The notes beneath the pieces are model-generated. The model worked only from the letters and a program-made list of their open reading frames with translations, was not told the origin of the DNA and searched no databases. Made by a program: the position numbers and the translations under genes. Shown here piece after piece: positions 1 to 12,540 of a stretch of 64,000 bases of DNA. Each line of letters begins with the position of its first letter. Position 1 is the first letter of the stretch. Source of the stretch: Hyperoplus lanceolatus (Eukaryota > Chordata > Actinopteri > Uranoscopiformes > Ammodytidae); NCBI GenBank assembly GCA_026929865.2, contig CM049402.1:28921001-28985000 (forward strand). The letters run 5' to 3'.

Positions 1-283
1 TGGCTTTATTTTCTGTTATAGCCTATACCCAACAAATTAGTTTTTTCGCTTTTTTAAGCACTAAAGACAGTGCAATGTTGTGATGTATTTTAAATTTAGC
101 CTTATATCTGATTAAATTGTTAGAATATTATTTGTTTGCAATAATTAGACACTCGTTCTGATGACGAAATGAGTGTTAATTGTAAAAAAAACGGAAGTCA
201 TGAGATTAAAACGGAAAAAACGGAATTTGTGAAAAAATAAAACGGAATTTGGAAAAAAATAAAACGGATTTCATAGGGCCCTA
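1..283. mobile_element. Terminal part of a hAT-type non-autonomous DNA transposon
   Basis: The stretch ends in the self-complementary decamer TAGGGCCCTA (274-283). Just inside lie repeated subterminal AAACGGAA motifs at about 190-270, each followed by A/T-rich runs. A terminal TAGGG and short subterminal repeats are typical of hAT elements, which make 8-bp target duplications; the candidate duplication on this side would be 284-291. The other end lies outside the window or is lost, so neither length nor duplication can be confirmed. Family assignment is inference from the terminus. Confidence 0.5.
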
Positions 284-535
284 GGTGAATGTAGCTTACT
301 GCTCTGATTTGCTTGTATCACTGGTTTCACTTCAGAGGTTTCGGCCAGAACACCACTTATGGCCAAAAGCATCAAATTATAAGCATGAGACTAGGAGAGG
401 AGGAGTATAGTTTATCCGCTCTTTATTTTCTTCTTTCACAGACACAGCAGCACACAGATCGCGGGAAAAGAACAAAGGTTTTAACACCGCTCCTGATGAG
501 ACATTGGAACAGCTGTTACGGTACGAACACACTGC

Positions 536-1130
536 ACTCCGCGGCGCGGCGGCTGGCCGCGCGAATCGCAGGTTCCGCGCCGCGTGATCATATTGGGTCA
601 TATTGTGTCCGCCGCCCGACCAAAGTAGCCTTCTCCTACTCTGGGGCTCTGGGGATATGCTGGCGCTGGTGCTAACCGGTGCTGAGAGCAGCAGTCTGCT
701 GTGCTGATGGTGCTTTACCCAAGCTAACTGGTGCTAACTTGGTTCATAAAGCAAAACTGATAGCTGTACACAGCAGGCAACAGACACAGAGGCTATTCAC
801 AGAACTTATGGGAGCAAACTGTGACTATTATGTTTTCATCCATCTTAATTTCCTCTGTCAGTCGTCCCGAAGCGAGTGACGTCGGGAGGAGCTCAACGCT
901 GGTCGGCCATCGCGGCGCGACCGGCGGCGAAAAGTTTAATATTTTCAACCTCTGCGGTGGCCGTGCCGCCCTTGTCGCGCGGTGCCACGCCGCGTGATCC
1001 GCTCGCCGCCAGCCGCCCATTCGCGTGGCGGCGCTCAAAGTACATTGACTTTCTATGTATACTCGCCGCACGGCGGTGTGCAGTGTGTTGGCACCTTTAT
1101 TGCGACTCGCGAATCGCAGCCGTTAAAACA
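536..1130. repeat. CpG-rich block with two related GC-rich modules
   Basis: Two GC-rich modules (about 538-625 and 895-1110) stand out from AT-rich surroundings. They share words such as GCCGCGTGATC and CGCGAATCGCAG, so they look like diverged copies of one repeat rather than independent CpG islands. CRE-like motifs lie nearby: TGACGTC near 878 and a full TGACGTCA at 1274-1281. No convincing reading frame is present. It could be the body of an old transposon or a promoter-type CpG island; the repeated wording favours a transposon. Confidence 0.4.
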
Positions 1131-1281
1131 TGCATAAAACTATAACTTAGAACAGCAATCTTATTCACACAAGGGTGATTCCACAACTCAAACAAACATG
1201 TTCAAACTGTAGAATGATCGCTACATGCACGAGAGGAGAAAAGTAAACTTACTTAAAGGACTCTCCGGCCGACTGACGTCA

Positions 1282-2044
1282 CGGCCCTAACTGACAGCTA
1301 CCCAAACTAAACAGTACAACTTAACACACTGTAAGAAATATCAAACACTGTAACTTATAAACTTTGGGACCTTTTCTACACCTACCATTTTGATAATGCC
1401 TAAGGGAATATATATATATATATTTTTTGTAATACCGGGGACAACCAGTGCTCTTCCTATTTTCCAAGACGCAACAAACACAAACAGCCTCAGCTCAGCT
1501 CAGTGGCAGCAGGCGAGGTCCAAGTGAAAAGAGTTGACATTTTCTCAGTTAGGTTAGATGAAAGATTGCCTTGTGTCTTTTCATCAAGATTGATAATGCA
1601 GCGCACAGTATTACATGTGGGGTGACTTTGGTTGCTACTGAAAAGGAATATAGAGTTTGTTTTCTGACCTTTCATTCGACCGGCAAGACCTCACCGAAGG
1701 ATTGACATCAATACCAGACTGTGTTGTCAGACAGCGGGGGAGAAAAAAAAGAAAAGCACATTATTGTGTTGACAGAGTATGATCGGGGAGTTACAGAGAA
1801 CGGTGGCAGGGGGTTTTCAAAACACCTGTATGGGAGAGAGTGATGATGTTGAGAGGTGGAATGCACTGCAGATCTAGGTGTTGATATAAGAAAACAAAAA
1901 AAAGAAAACCCAATCCACAGGAAGCATTTTAAATGTCACAGCTAATGCTTATTTTCAAGTTCAAAATTGTTATTTGGGTTTCTAATAGAAACAGTTTTCA
2001 TGGTGTAGTGTCCAAAAAAACATTTTATTTCTCACAGTGCCATT

Positions 2045-2045
<1 letters not shown>
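1282..2045. other. Unique AT-rich DNA, nothing recognised
   Basis: No gene, terminal repeat or known element tail was seen. There is only a short TA run near 1411-1423 and scattered A-runs. Confidence 0.5.
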
Positions 2046-2078
<33 letters not shown>

Positions 2079-2225
2079 GATTGGATTTAATCCATTATTA
2101 TTTAGGCACTCAAAGCGCTTTACAGGGTTCCAGGTTCCATTCATTCACACACGGGCATACCCGTGGCGGAAGTGTGGCTGCCATTCACCCGCTCTACCAC
2201 CTGAGCCACTGTCACCCACAGTTAA
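2046..2225 (-). mobile_element. tRNA-derived SINE, reverse orientation, internally shortened
   Basis: Read on the minus strand, the copy opens with a tRNA box A-like stretch (TGGCTCAGGTGGTAGAGCGG, about 2192-2211). It continues into a 3' tail with GTAAAGCGCTTTGAGTGCC (about 2105-2123) and ends in a (TTA)n run, seen as (TAA)n at about 2047-2077 on the plus strand. No good box B is visible between these parts, which suggests an internal deletion. The AAGCGCTTTGAG tail is of the kind fish SINEs share with L2-like LINEs, their likely source of reverse transcriptase. Confidence 0.6.
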
Positions 2226-4079
2226 ATCTCCACTCTTTCAGCCTCTGTCTGAAACACTTCATTTTAGAGCTCTTTGAGAAAATGTCATTCCAAAGAGCCC
2301 AGTCTGCCCAGTTGGTTATGAGGGGGCGTGTCTTCTCACCTTGTGATGTCATAAGGAGCGAGACATCTGACAGGTTTTCATGAAGGTGGATGTGAAGAAA
2401 AAGAAAGAAGGTTTTTTTCATCTCATACTACTGGGAGTCTCTATTCACACCATATTTAATAAAAAAAAAAACATGAGTGCATTTAGCACAATTGGTGACC
2501 TTTTAATATATTTTTTTCCCTGGTGATTTCAAGTTGAAGGAAGCCGATCGATTGTCCTCCATGGTCCAGCCTTGAAAAGAGTTGTTACATTTTTCACTTA
2601 GGGTCCTCACATGATGTGTAATCAAGCCCTGCTCACGCCGAGTTTATTATCAGCTGATTAATAATTCTAATGCGACTTTGGCCAGCCTGCGAGGATAACA
2701 ATGAGGGTTGGTGTGTGTCTCACCGCCTCCATCTGTCCTAGCAGAACATGTCTGGGAACACAACAATCACCAGAAAACCAGAACGGTTAATCTGCCTTAT
2801 TTACTTCTCCCAATATGGCTGCTTTGTCACACACGTCGTTTGTCCTCCATGATAAATATTTCCCCAGCCTCGGTGGTGCACACTAAATGTTGATTTATCC
2901 TCAGCCTGTTAAACTGGCCAATCTGCATATGGCGTGTTTGTGTTTTGTCAGGATGCATCCACTGTGACAATATATATACTATAATTATCGTCTAGCGTGG
3001 TTGTGTGAGAGCAGAGCTGGAATGCATTCATTGGTCCGGGGAGACCTGGTTGTGTGCGTATTCCCGAGTCATATTGTTGCTATGTATTAAAGAGATACCT
3101 CATCCGACAGAGGGCTGATTTAATGGGAGTACAATCAAATGCTGTCTGGTTACACATTGTAATGAACAAGATCTGGAGTCATTTTGCCCCTTCTCAGAAC
3201 AGATAAACAAGGGGGGAGTCAGACAGGAGAGATGATGAGAAAGAGATGAAGATCAGATTGGTCGTCTAGCTATTTATGTTGCCGAAAGAAAAGAGAATTT
3301 GGAGCAGGCCATTTAACTTAATGCTCTCTCTTCTTTGCTAACGGTCTGAAGATAATTAGTATTACTAATCAAAACACTTGTGTCTCCTCTCCCCTTGCGT
3401 GTCATTTTCCCTCAGGGCCATTGTAAACTGTCTATTGCTATGAAGGCCACTCAATTGTTCCTTTTATGTTTCCATTGGATATACATGAGCACAATCTAAT
3501 GTATTTCCCATCTGCACTGTTTATCGTTGCTGCCTTAATGTCCCGAGTTCGTTGTTTTTGTGTTCTTCACCAAACATCCCATTTAAAAAAAAACACCTGA
3601 ATTGTCACAATGTTTTTCTGGTTTGGATTCACATATATCAACCAATCTTAATTGGATACATGCAAATTGGACAGAGCCACAAATCCATAACCGTGCATCA
3701 TTGTAAGTAATTAGTTGTCATTGGCTCAATAATTCAGTTATTTATTAAAGCAATTATTCAGGTAATTAGTTGATAAATTGATTAACAGAAAATGTAATTC
3801 ATTAGTATGATAAGCGATCACCATTTAGGTAATGTACCAGGTGAAAATACAAAGATTTGTTTTGCTTGTTATTATTTAAATAGGGCCCGTGAGTTACAGC
3901 TATTTTCATTAATCAATAAAAAGAGCAATCAATTTTCAATTAACTGACGTCTTCAAATGTTTTGTTCTGTCCGACCCATAGTCTAATCCCCCACAAAGTC
4001 AATTAATTATGATACAAAAGAGAGAGAGAGAAGCAACAATCCAGGTTAATATATTATCAGAATTGTTGATTTATTTTAA
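2226..4079. other. Unique AT-rich DNA with possible conserved non-coding stretches
   Basis: No gene or element was recognised. Stretches around 2630-2960 and 3110-3420 are compositionally balanced, lack simple repeats, and carry several homeodomain-like TAAT/ATTA words. They resemble vertebrate conserved non-coding elements in texture only; conservation cannot be judged from one sequence. Confidence 0.3.
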
Positions 4080-4088
4080 ATCTATGAA

Positions 4089-4243
4089 TTGACGGGGCGC
4101 CCTTAGCTCAGTTGGTAGGGCGTCCCCCCCGGGCCGGGCCCAGCAGCAGACCCGGGTTCGATTCCCGCCCGTGGTCGTTCTCTGCATGTCACTATTAATA
4201 AAGCATAAAAAATGCCAAAAAAGTATATTTTAAAAAAATATAT
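4089..4243 (+). mobile_element. tRNA-derived SINE (family A, copy 1)
   Basis: The head has a tRNA-like box A (TTAGCTCAGTTGGTAGGGCG, about 4102-4121) and box B (GGGTTCGATTCCC, about 4152-4165). A short unrelated body with CTCTGCATGTCACT follows, then an A/T-rich tail with AATAAAGCATAAAAAATGCC. A 9-bp direct repeat ATCTATGAA at 4080-4088 and 4244-4252 fits a target-site duplication. The same family occurs reversed at 56894-57073. The promoter boxes resemble a tRNA gene, but the tail and duplication show a retroposon. Confidence 0.85.
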
Positions 4244-4252
4244 ATCTATGAA

Positions 4253-7200
4253 CTTATTGTTTTGATGCTATTCATGAATGGGTTTTCAACTTTTGGTCAG
4301 ACAATGTTATTACTGTAGGTTCCGGAGAATATATCATTGTGTTTGACTTAAAAACTAATAAAGAAAAAACAAAACTCAGAATCTATAAGTTAGAGGTTAT
4401 GTGTTAACAGCTCCATGGCCATAATATAAGGCTCTAGTTAAACACAGTATTTGAAATGCTAAAATGCTACAGTGTTGCTAAAATGCTTCATTTTGTATGG
4501 TATAATGTTAACAATGTTTATCGTCTCGGTTCAGTGTCAAGGCAATTTATCGAAGACTAGTTGTTGATATATTTTAACAACAAACCTCAAACCATGAATG
4601 TCAACCTCATGGTCACAAAAGACAGTCAAAGTGTGTGATATTTCACACAAAGACTTTGTGGGGCACAGCCGAGTAGACTAAAAGCACTGCTGCCCCATGA
4701 GAGTCTTCCAGTGTAAAAACCAAAATAAAAATAAATCCCACAATTTGCTCCAGCCTCATATTAAAAAAAAACATTTAAAAAAAGTAATTGTACACACTTT
4801 AATCATAGATGTGTAAAATTGGTCTTTTCACCGCTGTATTCCACTCATTGCTCTCAGGTAAGGACGGACTAATTAATCTATAATCCTTGACAGGCTGTAA
4901 TTTATTGAGACAAAGTCACCCTCAACTCTTTCAGGAAGAGAAAGAAACACTGCAATAAGAGAAACCATGCAGCATTATACTATTGGGATCCTTTGCTTCC
5001 TGTTCCTTCGGTAAATCCTTTGTTATAAATCATACTTTTTATTTTAAGATTATTGTTTGTCATTTTTCGCTCTTATTAGACAGTTTTGAAGAGATAAAGG
5101 TGAAAATAGTGCAGTTAAGGGCATTGACATGCAGCAAACGACCCAGGTCTGCTGCGACGAGGACTGAGCCTCTGTGGGGGGGAAGGGGCACTGTATACGA
5201 ATGCCCCCCTTAGTAATAAATCATACTTCGGATAATAACTCACCAGTTCTATTGTTACAGGCTTTTATTTTACACACCTTTATAATTGCACTGTTCACAC
5301 AGGCGCTTAGTTGAGGTTGGTTGTAAAATATATCAACAACTAATTGTTCTCTAAATCGCTAACTCATTTGTTGCAAACATTTCAATTGGCGAATGAAAGC
5401 GTGTGATTAAACTTTCTAAAATGTAAGCCAGAAATGATTTTAGAAGGAGATAATCTGCCAAGTGACCAACAAGCAAATAAACAGCAGCAACAAAGGATGA
5501 GTTTTGATTTTTTTGATTTTGTTTTTACATTGCTATGGTCAATTAGTTGTCATACTGATGCCAAGGGGGTCAGCCACTAATCATATTTAACAGCAACAGC
5601 AGTTTCCTTTATGGTAATTTACCCTAAAATTGGAGACTTGTCAAAATTGTGTTTATTCCAAGTGCAGGGATTGACACGGCGCCAAATAATTAATTTACCT
5701 TGTGCGAAAAACATTATCATTCATGAGTCACCTTTTGCAGCCAAATCACGGATCATCCAAAAAGCTGTTGATGGGCTAAGCCTGGATCAAATCAGGACAA
5801 GACAGTGAGAGTAGCTGTGACTAACAATCTCTGGAGAGAAAGCAACCTTGATGGGTTTCAGACACTGCTTGTGCCTGACAGGGTTGTTTGGTGTCTCCCC
5901 AGAGTGTCTCTTTACACAAATCCTCTCTCAAAAAACCCCAGATCAAAAACACCCTTAGTTCTTCTTGTGCTTGATGATAGAAAATAAGACCTAAATAAAA
6001 TATGAAATGTGTTTGAAACTTTTTTTGTGAGCTGTTTATTGTCAGATACTTGCACAGGATGTGTCAACTGAAGACCCAGCATGTGTTTTTTGAACAGAAA
6101 ATACTTTTTTTTTGCTAATTTTGAAATCTCATGCATATTCAGATTATTAAAGGCAGGGCAGCCTCCGTCTTGAAGATGTTTCAGAATGTTCCAGCTCCGC
6201 TCATCTGTCACACACTTTGTACTCTGCAAAGAGCGCCACTGGGAGAAGGGTTCATATGTTTTGCAAAAAGACTCCGTTCAAAGTGAGCTTTTTTTGGCAA
6301 GCAATCAGCCCCTTGGCCAACTCGGCTGTGATATGTGTGTCGGAACCCGTCACAAAATAATAAGAAAATAGTCTTAAAGTGTGAGAAATAGCATTATTTC
6401 TCATTTAGCTATAGTCTTCCAAACTAATCAGCACAATAGAAAACAGAGTGCTCCCACAGCTTCTGTAATTATTAGCAATATGCACTCATTGTGTATGTAT
6501 GCGTGACTCGGCTTCACTTGGGTTGGTTTGGCGTGCTTACATTTGTATGAGCCTGCGTGGGTGTGTGTCCCTGTGAGACAGGATTAAGTGCAGATAGAGT
6601 TTTCAGGGTAGAACCGATCTCTCAGAGAGAGACAAGTGGTCTCTGGGCTCTCAGCGCTGAGCCCCCGCATCTCCTCCTCAACACTCCCATCCCACTCCCA
6701 TCTCAGCGGCCCCATGCTTAAATACTGAAGGGGCTTTGGGATAAAACCTGGATACAACCCTCTGGTCTTACAGGGATGTGGTTCACTTTTAGAATCTTCC
6801 TTTTCTACAAGAAGTGAAAGTGAGAGAAATCTGTTAATGGATACGTAGACAAATGGAAACTATTTTGATTTATTTTTTGTATTGATAGCTTGATTGGAGT
6901 GGTATTTGTGTATTATTTTAAAAGTGTTTTTTGTATTGTATTTTGCACTTGTTTAAGGTGAGGAATGGGAGTAGGACTTGACAAGTCCTTGCTTATCCTG
7001 TCCCTTTTCAAAAAGGTCTAGTGTGTATTATGTTGAAATAAGCTTTTGATTTTTTTTATCCATATTGTTTTACATTTTTTTCATCTTTTATTCATCTTTT
7101 AATCATTCAATATAAATATTCAATTCATATCTAATTCCTGATCACAAGCTGTGTTGGTGTCAAGACTTTGTAAAGCAGCACAAATGAAAATACAAAAAGT

Positions 7201-9297
7201 GTTGTGCACAGCTGTCTGTTAAATATGTGAAGGACGTAGCCAAACTGTGAATCGTTTCTGTCATACTGAAGGCCAGGAAAAACACTGAATTGGAAATCGG
7301 AAACACTCCGATTTTTATGTTTTACATCAGCCAATGTCCATGGGAGAGTGGTGAAGGAACAGTTTGTTGTTTTTTTCCCCCTGTCTTCTGCGCACAGAGC
7401 AGAATTGCAGAGACAAGCAGACATTACCTTGCAAAGTCAAGACCCAACATTTGCGATGTGTATTGACATATTGATTTTCCTTGGCAGCTATTGGCAGCGG
7501 TAAGGAGGATGGGGCCATGTGTGCGGCGGGTCGGCGGGAGCTCGGTGAGATCGGGCAGCATTATGCACACCAAGAGAATGAGGCTTAGCATATATTGAGT
7601 GTTTATGCTGTAGAATAGAAAGTGTGGAGCATCTTTGCTTAAACTCATGGACGGTTAAATTGGGCTTAACTAAAAATCCCACTTACATAAACAGAAAGTG
7701 ATCCAGGGCTTTCTTCTCTCTCTCTCTCTCTCTCTTTTATGTTGTCGCATACATTTTTTTGATGGTTCTCTCTTTGCTTTGCATGAAAATATACAGATAA
7801 ATGTGAAGAAGGAGAGGGAGTAGGGGCTAATAGATGGAGGATAATGTGTTGAAAGAGGTGATCTAGAGGAGAGTGAAGGATATCCATTGTTTGTCTTCTT
7901 AAGGGCAGGGCACACATGGGGGACATAGCTGAAGTGTATGTGGATTAGAGTGAGGCTCTGTCCTGAATATATAACCAGCCCAAGGTCTCCGCTACACTAG
8001 CCTTTCCTCCTCTTGTCTATAGGCCATTACATGAGTGGTAAGACTGTGAAATATTAACATCCTTAAAGTAATCTTTCTGGAAACCTCTTTCAAGTGAACA
8101 GATAACAAGAATAACATATGGCAAGTGTGTCGCCTATGCAGTTTTCTCACGTTTCTTGCCTGTTGTAAAATGGGTCAGAGGTAGAATAAGGTATATGGAC
8201 TGCATTGTTTATGCATGGTTATCGGCAGGGGTAAGAAAAAGTAGTGTTATAAGAACATGTTTTAATTCAAAATATAAAATCTCCAAATATATTAAATGTA
8301 TTAAAAAACTACAAAATAGTGCAACCATAACCTGAACCTGACAAAATGTATTGTTTTGTATTGTGGAAAAACACAACATTTTACCTCTCCCCTTGGGGCA
8401 ATGAAAACATATTCCACTAAACAAGATTGTAAATGAATTAAATATCAAAGAGATTAAATGATCAACAGCCAAACATATAAAATGCACACTCGTTTTTATA
8501 GCTACAGTACATTGCTCCAAGTTTCAGTAGGTATATATATATTTTTTCAAAGTTATACACTCTCTTTGTTGCAACATATCGCTTTAACACCTGAATGATT
8601 TCTGTGCCATGCATTTTAATCCATCCAGTGCTCTTGTTTGCTGGCAAATGAAGAGCCTAACGCGGTAAATCATTGCTTTGGCTGTGTGGAGCACGCAGAT
8701 GGCATGAATAATAAGGAACATTACCAATTATGTCAAATTGTCACAATTTTTTTTTCAATGTCCTATGTCCAACAGCTCAAATTAGTACATTGGTTTCGCG
8801 GAGAAAAAAAAGGGAAAACAACCTGCTTCCAGGACCCCCAGATGACCTCGAGCAGATAAGCGTCTAAGCAAATGATTGTGTTTGATTTGCAGCTCGGAGT
8901 GTGCTGCTTAGGTGTGACATGAACCTAATGCCAAATGTTACGGTGCATATAGATAAAACGTGTTGCTTGATTGGTGCACAGGGTTATAGCCTTTACAAAT
9001 GATGAAAGCCAAACCCATGCTGCTTATCCTATGCACACACAAAGATTTGATGAGGGTAGCCTAGTTCTTCTAAAAATGAACATGCTTTCATCCCAGGAAC
9101 ACATGTCACATGCTACCTCTCTGTCCCCTAGCCTGTAGCTACATTTCGGCTTAACCCAAACCCTGTTCAAATTGTCCACCAGACCAGATGCCCTCCAACG
9201 TTTCTTCTTCAGGTCCAGTCGTGTCACTTCTGCATCCAACCACTTCCTCTTGCCCTGCAGGTAGCCTCCAGTCCCAGTCACCTGGCTTTCCAATTTA
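4253..9297. other. Unique AT-rich DNA, no gene recognised
   Basis: This 5-kb stretch holds no supported gene or element boundary. It has a short (CT)n run at about 7713-7735. Segments around 6390-6480 and 8620-8960 are rich in AATTA-type words and free of simple repeats, so they are possible regulatory DNA. A minus-strand open stretch of 89 codons at 9024-9293 has many basic residues but matches no family I recognise, so it is not called as a gene. Confidence 0.35.
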
Positions 9298-10019
9298 AAA
9301 TGCCTTTTAACCTTCTTGCCAAGAGTAGAATAAGAAGATTAACACCACTCTCTTATCTGTCAGCTAAATATAAAAGCTACAGCCAGCAGCACAGCTAGCT
9401 TAAGATAACATTCAGGAAATGGAAAAACAGCTAGCCCATCTCTGTCCAGAGAGAACACAATCCAAACTCTAAAGCTCTTATTTAACAAGTTATATCTCAT
9501 GGGAATAGTAATGTCTTATGTCTAAAACGTTTCCAGCGTTCACACTTCTCTGTTCGGTTACAGACGTGTCTTAGCTAGATGCTCCTCCTCAACTCCCCTG
9601 TGAACTCACCTCTGGGAGATGGTAAAGGCACCGAAAAGATAAAAGACAAACAATGACATAACTATAACAAAATAACTATTAACATGCCATTTGAAAAGAC
9701 TGTTCCATTGCTATTTATGTTAATGAACTAAGTTCCAGTTTCACTTCAGCTATGTAGCAGTTTTGTTTTCGCTTATATTAGCAGAAACTCCATTTACATC
9801 GGGCTCAAACATGTAACACCTAGTAAAACCACAGCTTCTTGATTCTTGTACAGATATAACAAGTATAGATACATTTAGTTGGCCAGGGTAAGGCTACCTC
9901 TTACCACCTGTTTCCAGTCTTCTAGCTACATTTAACATGAAGATATCAAGTGGTATTTATATTTTTTTTATGCAAATAAATAAGTGCATTTTTCAAAATG
10001 GCAGACTATTGCTTTAAGC
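9298..10019. mobile_element. MITE of the 'TTCTTGCCAAGAGT / AGCTTAGCATAAAG' fish family, long copy
   Basis: The left part holds the diagnostic words CTTCTTGCCAAGAGT, AGAAGATTAACACCACTCTC and CAGCAGCACAGCTAGCTTA. The right end reads TTTTCAAAATGGCAGACTAT then TGCTTTAAG, the expected complement of a family start of the type CTTTAAAGGAATAGT..CATTTTG. I recognise this as an abundant, non-coding, palindrome-ended fish MITE. Its left terminus is missing or decayed near 9298. A second, shorter copy lies at 14438-14695. Confidence 0.55.
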
Positions 10020-12462
10020 CTCAGCATTGTTTTTACACTCAAGATCAACAGAGAGTAGAACAATTGCCCTACGCATGCAAGAGTACCACAATACAGCATG
10101 GTGAATTCATTTGAACCCTCCGCTCTACTTCTGTCAAATATGTCATGTATTGAAGCAGAGATGTGGCAGGTGAAGCGTTCGCACACACCCCATGTCTCTC
10201 ATCCCAACATAGACAATACACACATGTATTTGGATTCACACGGCGACACAGGCAGCTTAGGAAACTCACACCGACTAACACATGCTCGCATAACGCACTG
10301 CAGTTATGTTTCAGTTGTTGCTGGAGGGCTGATGGTAAGACACAGCTTACCCCCAACTGAGCAGGCATGACTTAGCCCCGGTTTTACAACTATGCTTATT
10401 GATTTACTCATTATATTCTTCACAGACAACCCTCCTGCAGGGGATCAAAGGCCATCACTCAAGTCTATTCTGTTCTAGTCTATTCCATTGTCTACTGTAT
10501 TATGGTCCATTTTTGCTTTTTTTCTACTTTCTATTATATTCTATTTTACTTTATTTTATTTTTGGTTCAAAGTTTCAAAATCAGTTCTTGACTTTCACAG
10601 CATTTGAGAAAACAATGTATTAACAAGATCCATTTTAAAGCTGATATCAATCATGTTATCTGGTGGAAAAAGCTTGAGAACAACTTTTATTTATTTATAT
10701 TTCATTCTATCATAGTTGTCTGTATTTTATTATATGGTATTGCATTATATTGTTCCCTTCTTATTCTGTTTTGATTTATTATATTATATTTTGTTCTACC
10801 CTAAGTATATTGTTGACCTTGGAAACAGCAGCTGAGCAGACACTGCCCCTACAGGGTCCATTTATAGTGGCTGTTCTTGAGCTGTCAACCGTATCACATG
10901 ATTTTCATTGTTTTATGATCGACAGCTATGTTAAAAAAACCTCCTGCATGGGCCTCATGTTAATTTTATTCTATCCTAAATGTTAATTCAACGTGACAAA
11001 CAAATACACTCTCACGACAATATCTATTAAGTAGCTATTCTAGAGCATCAGAACACAATACATGATCTTAATCAGCATATGGTGTTTGCCCAGTGTTCAT
11101 GTCTTCTGAGACTTTTACTGACTTCTGGTCAAACAGAATATTAGAAACCAATCACAGCATCACATTGTCGTCTTCATGGTCATAATCGTGAGATGATCGG
11201 TAACAGCAACTGTGGTCCTTGTGTTGAGATTGATTTCAGAACCGTCAACTGTCTATCTACATTTAATTTTTTGTTTACATTGACTGAAGCTCGCGGACCA
11301 TTTTTGATAGTCCTTTGTTTGTGCTGATGGTATTAACACTCAGCAAATATCAGGAAGGAACTGTGTCATTTTGTAATAATTGGAATTATGCAAATAGTCA
11401 CTAGGCAGCCAATTTGTAATAACCACTCCTATATCACAAATTTCCTTTTTCCATTATTGGTTCACTTGGACTGGCTTTTTTTAATCATTTATGTGGTATA
11501 TTCATTATTTTCAGTCCCCCACCTTATGTTAGGTGGATTTGTAAACAGAAGGACAATGGGTAACAAAAACAACGAGCAGGGAAGGAAAGTTAACAGTCAA
11601 AGAAGCTTTCCATGCATAAGTGTTGATTTCTCCGGGGAAAGGACCAAGCAGCCACTTTTTCTCTCTCCTTCCCCTGATTCGATCCACTCATGCTTTACTC
11701 TGCTGTAAAGTTGGGGCTCTGAAGAGACAGAAGATAAATCCATACGTGTCTTCTGTCCGGCCATTGATATTCTCCATACTCCCTTCTCTTCCTCCCCACC
11801 TCCATCACCCCATCTCTCCCTCTCTCTCTTGTTCTTTTGCTCCCTGCGTTGGTCCTCGGTGGCCAATCCATCCTCACGCCCTCCACAGGCCGGGTCAGGC
11901 CATCTAATATCCCATGGATTCACACTTTCTCTCACGTCTCCCCCTCCCAAGCAAGAGCCCCGCCAACCCATCCACCCACTCCTCCACTCTCCGTCCATCA
12001 ATCTCGGAGTCCGCTCCTTTTCTCCTTTCACCTTCTCCATCCTTCCTCAGTCAGCTCTGATATGTTTAGCATGCAATTCTTTCGCATGTAGGCGGTGGAG
12101 CGCATCGTAGTATATTCTCTGCCCATTTCCACTTGTGACCTCCAATTAGTTATCAGATGTTCTTTATTTTACACCATGTTTCTGTAACATATAGCCTTTT
12201 CTATTTAAAAGACTATTAATACTTTTGAATAGCTGTACTTTTTATGTAAATATTGGATGTAAACAATGAGATATTATTCTATAATGTGACATTTTAAAGG
12301 TCTAGGTTTTAAATGCTTAAGATGTGTGGCAGAACCATGATATGTTATGCCTAATGTAATACACTTTACAATTAACTTACCCAATACTGTAGATGGGTGT
12401 ATATACAATCCAGGTATATAAACATTATATATACGGATAGATGAATGTTTAGATATGTTTAG
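10020..12462. other. Unique DNA with T-rich and CT-rich tracts
   Basis: T/TA-rich low-complexity blocks lie at about 10470-10560 and 10680-10810. A CT/CCA-rich strand-biased tract spans about 11640-12060. Long open frames across the CT-rich tract on both strands come from its composition (few stop codons) and show no domain. Confidence 0.45.
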
Positions 12463-12477
12463 ATGGATGGATGGATG

Positions 12478-12540
<63 letters not shown>
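12463..12540. repeat. (GGAT)n-(AGAT)n microsatellite
   Basis: About four GGAT units run directly into fifteen perfect AGAT units. The change of unit by one base suggests a point mutation that then spread by slippage. Uninterrupted arrays like this are usually length-variable. Confidence 0.95.

Noticed and set aside
4095-4170. tRNA gene
   Set aside because: Box A and B are good, but the anticodon stem region is disrupted and the copy has a SINE tail and a target duplication.
9024-9293. 89-codon minus-strand frame with basic residues as a host exon
   Set aside because: No family resemblance and no convincing splice sites at both ends; could be chance or an old repeat.
11597-12040. 147-codon minus-strand open frame
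   Set aside because: It lies over a CT-rich tract that has few stops on either strand; the protein is low-complexity Gly/Glu/Arg with no domain.
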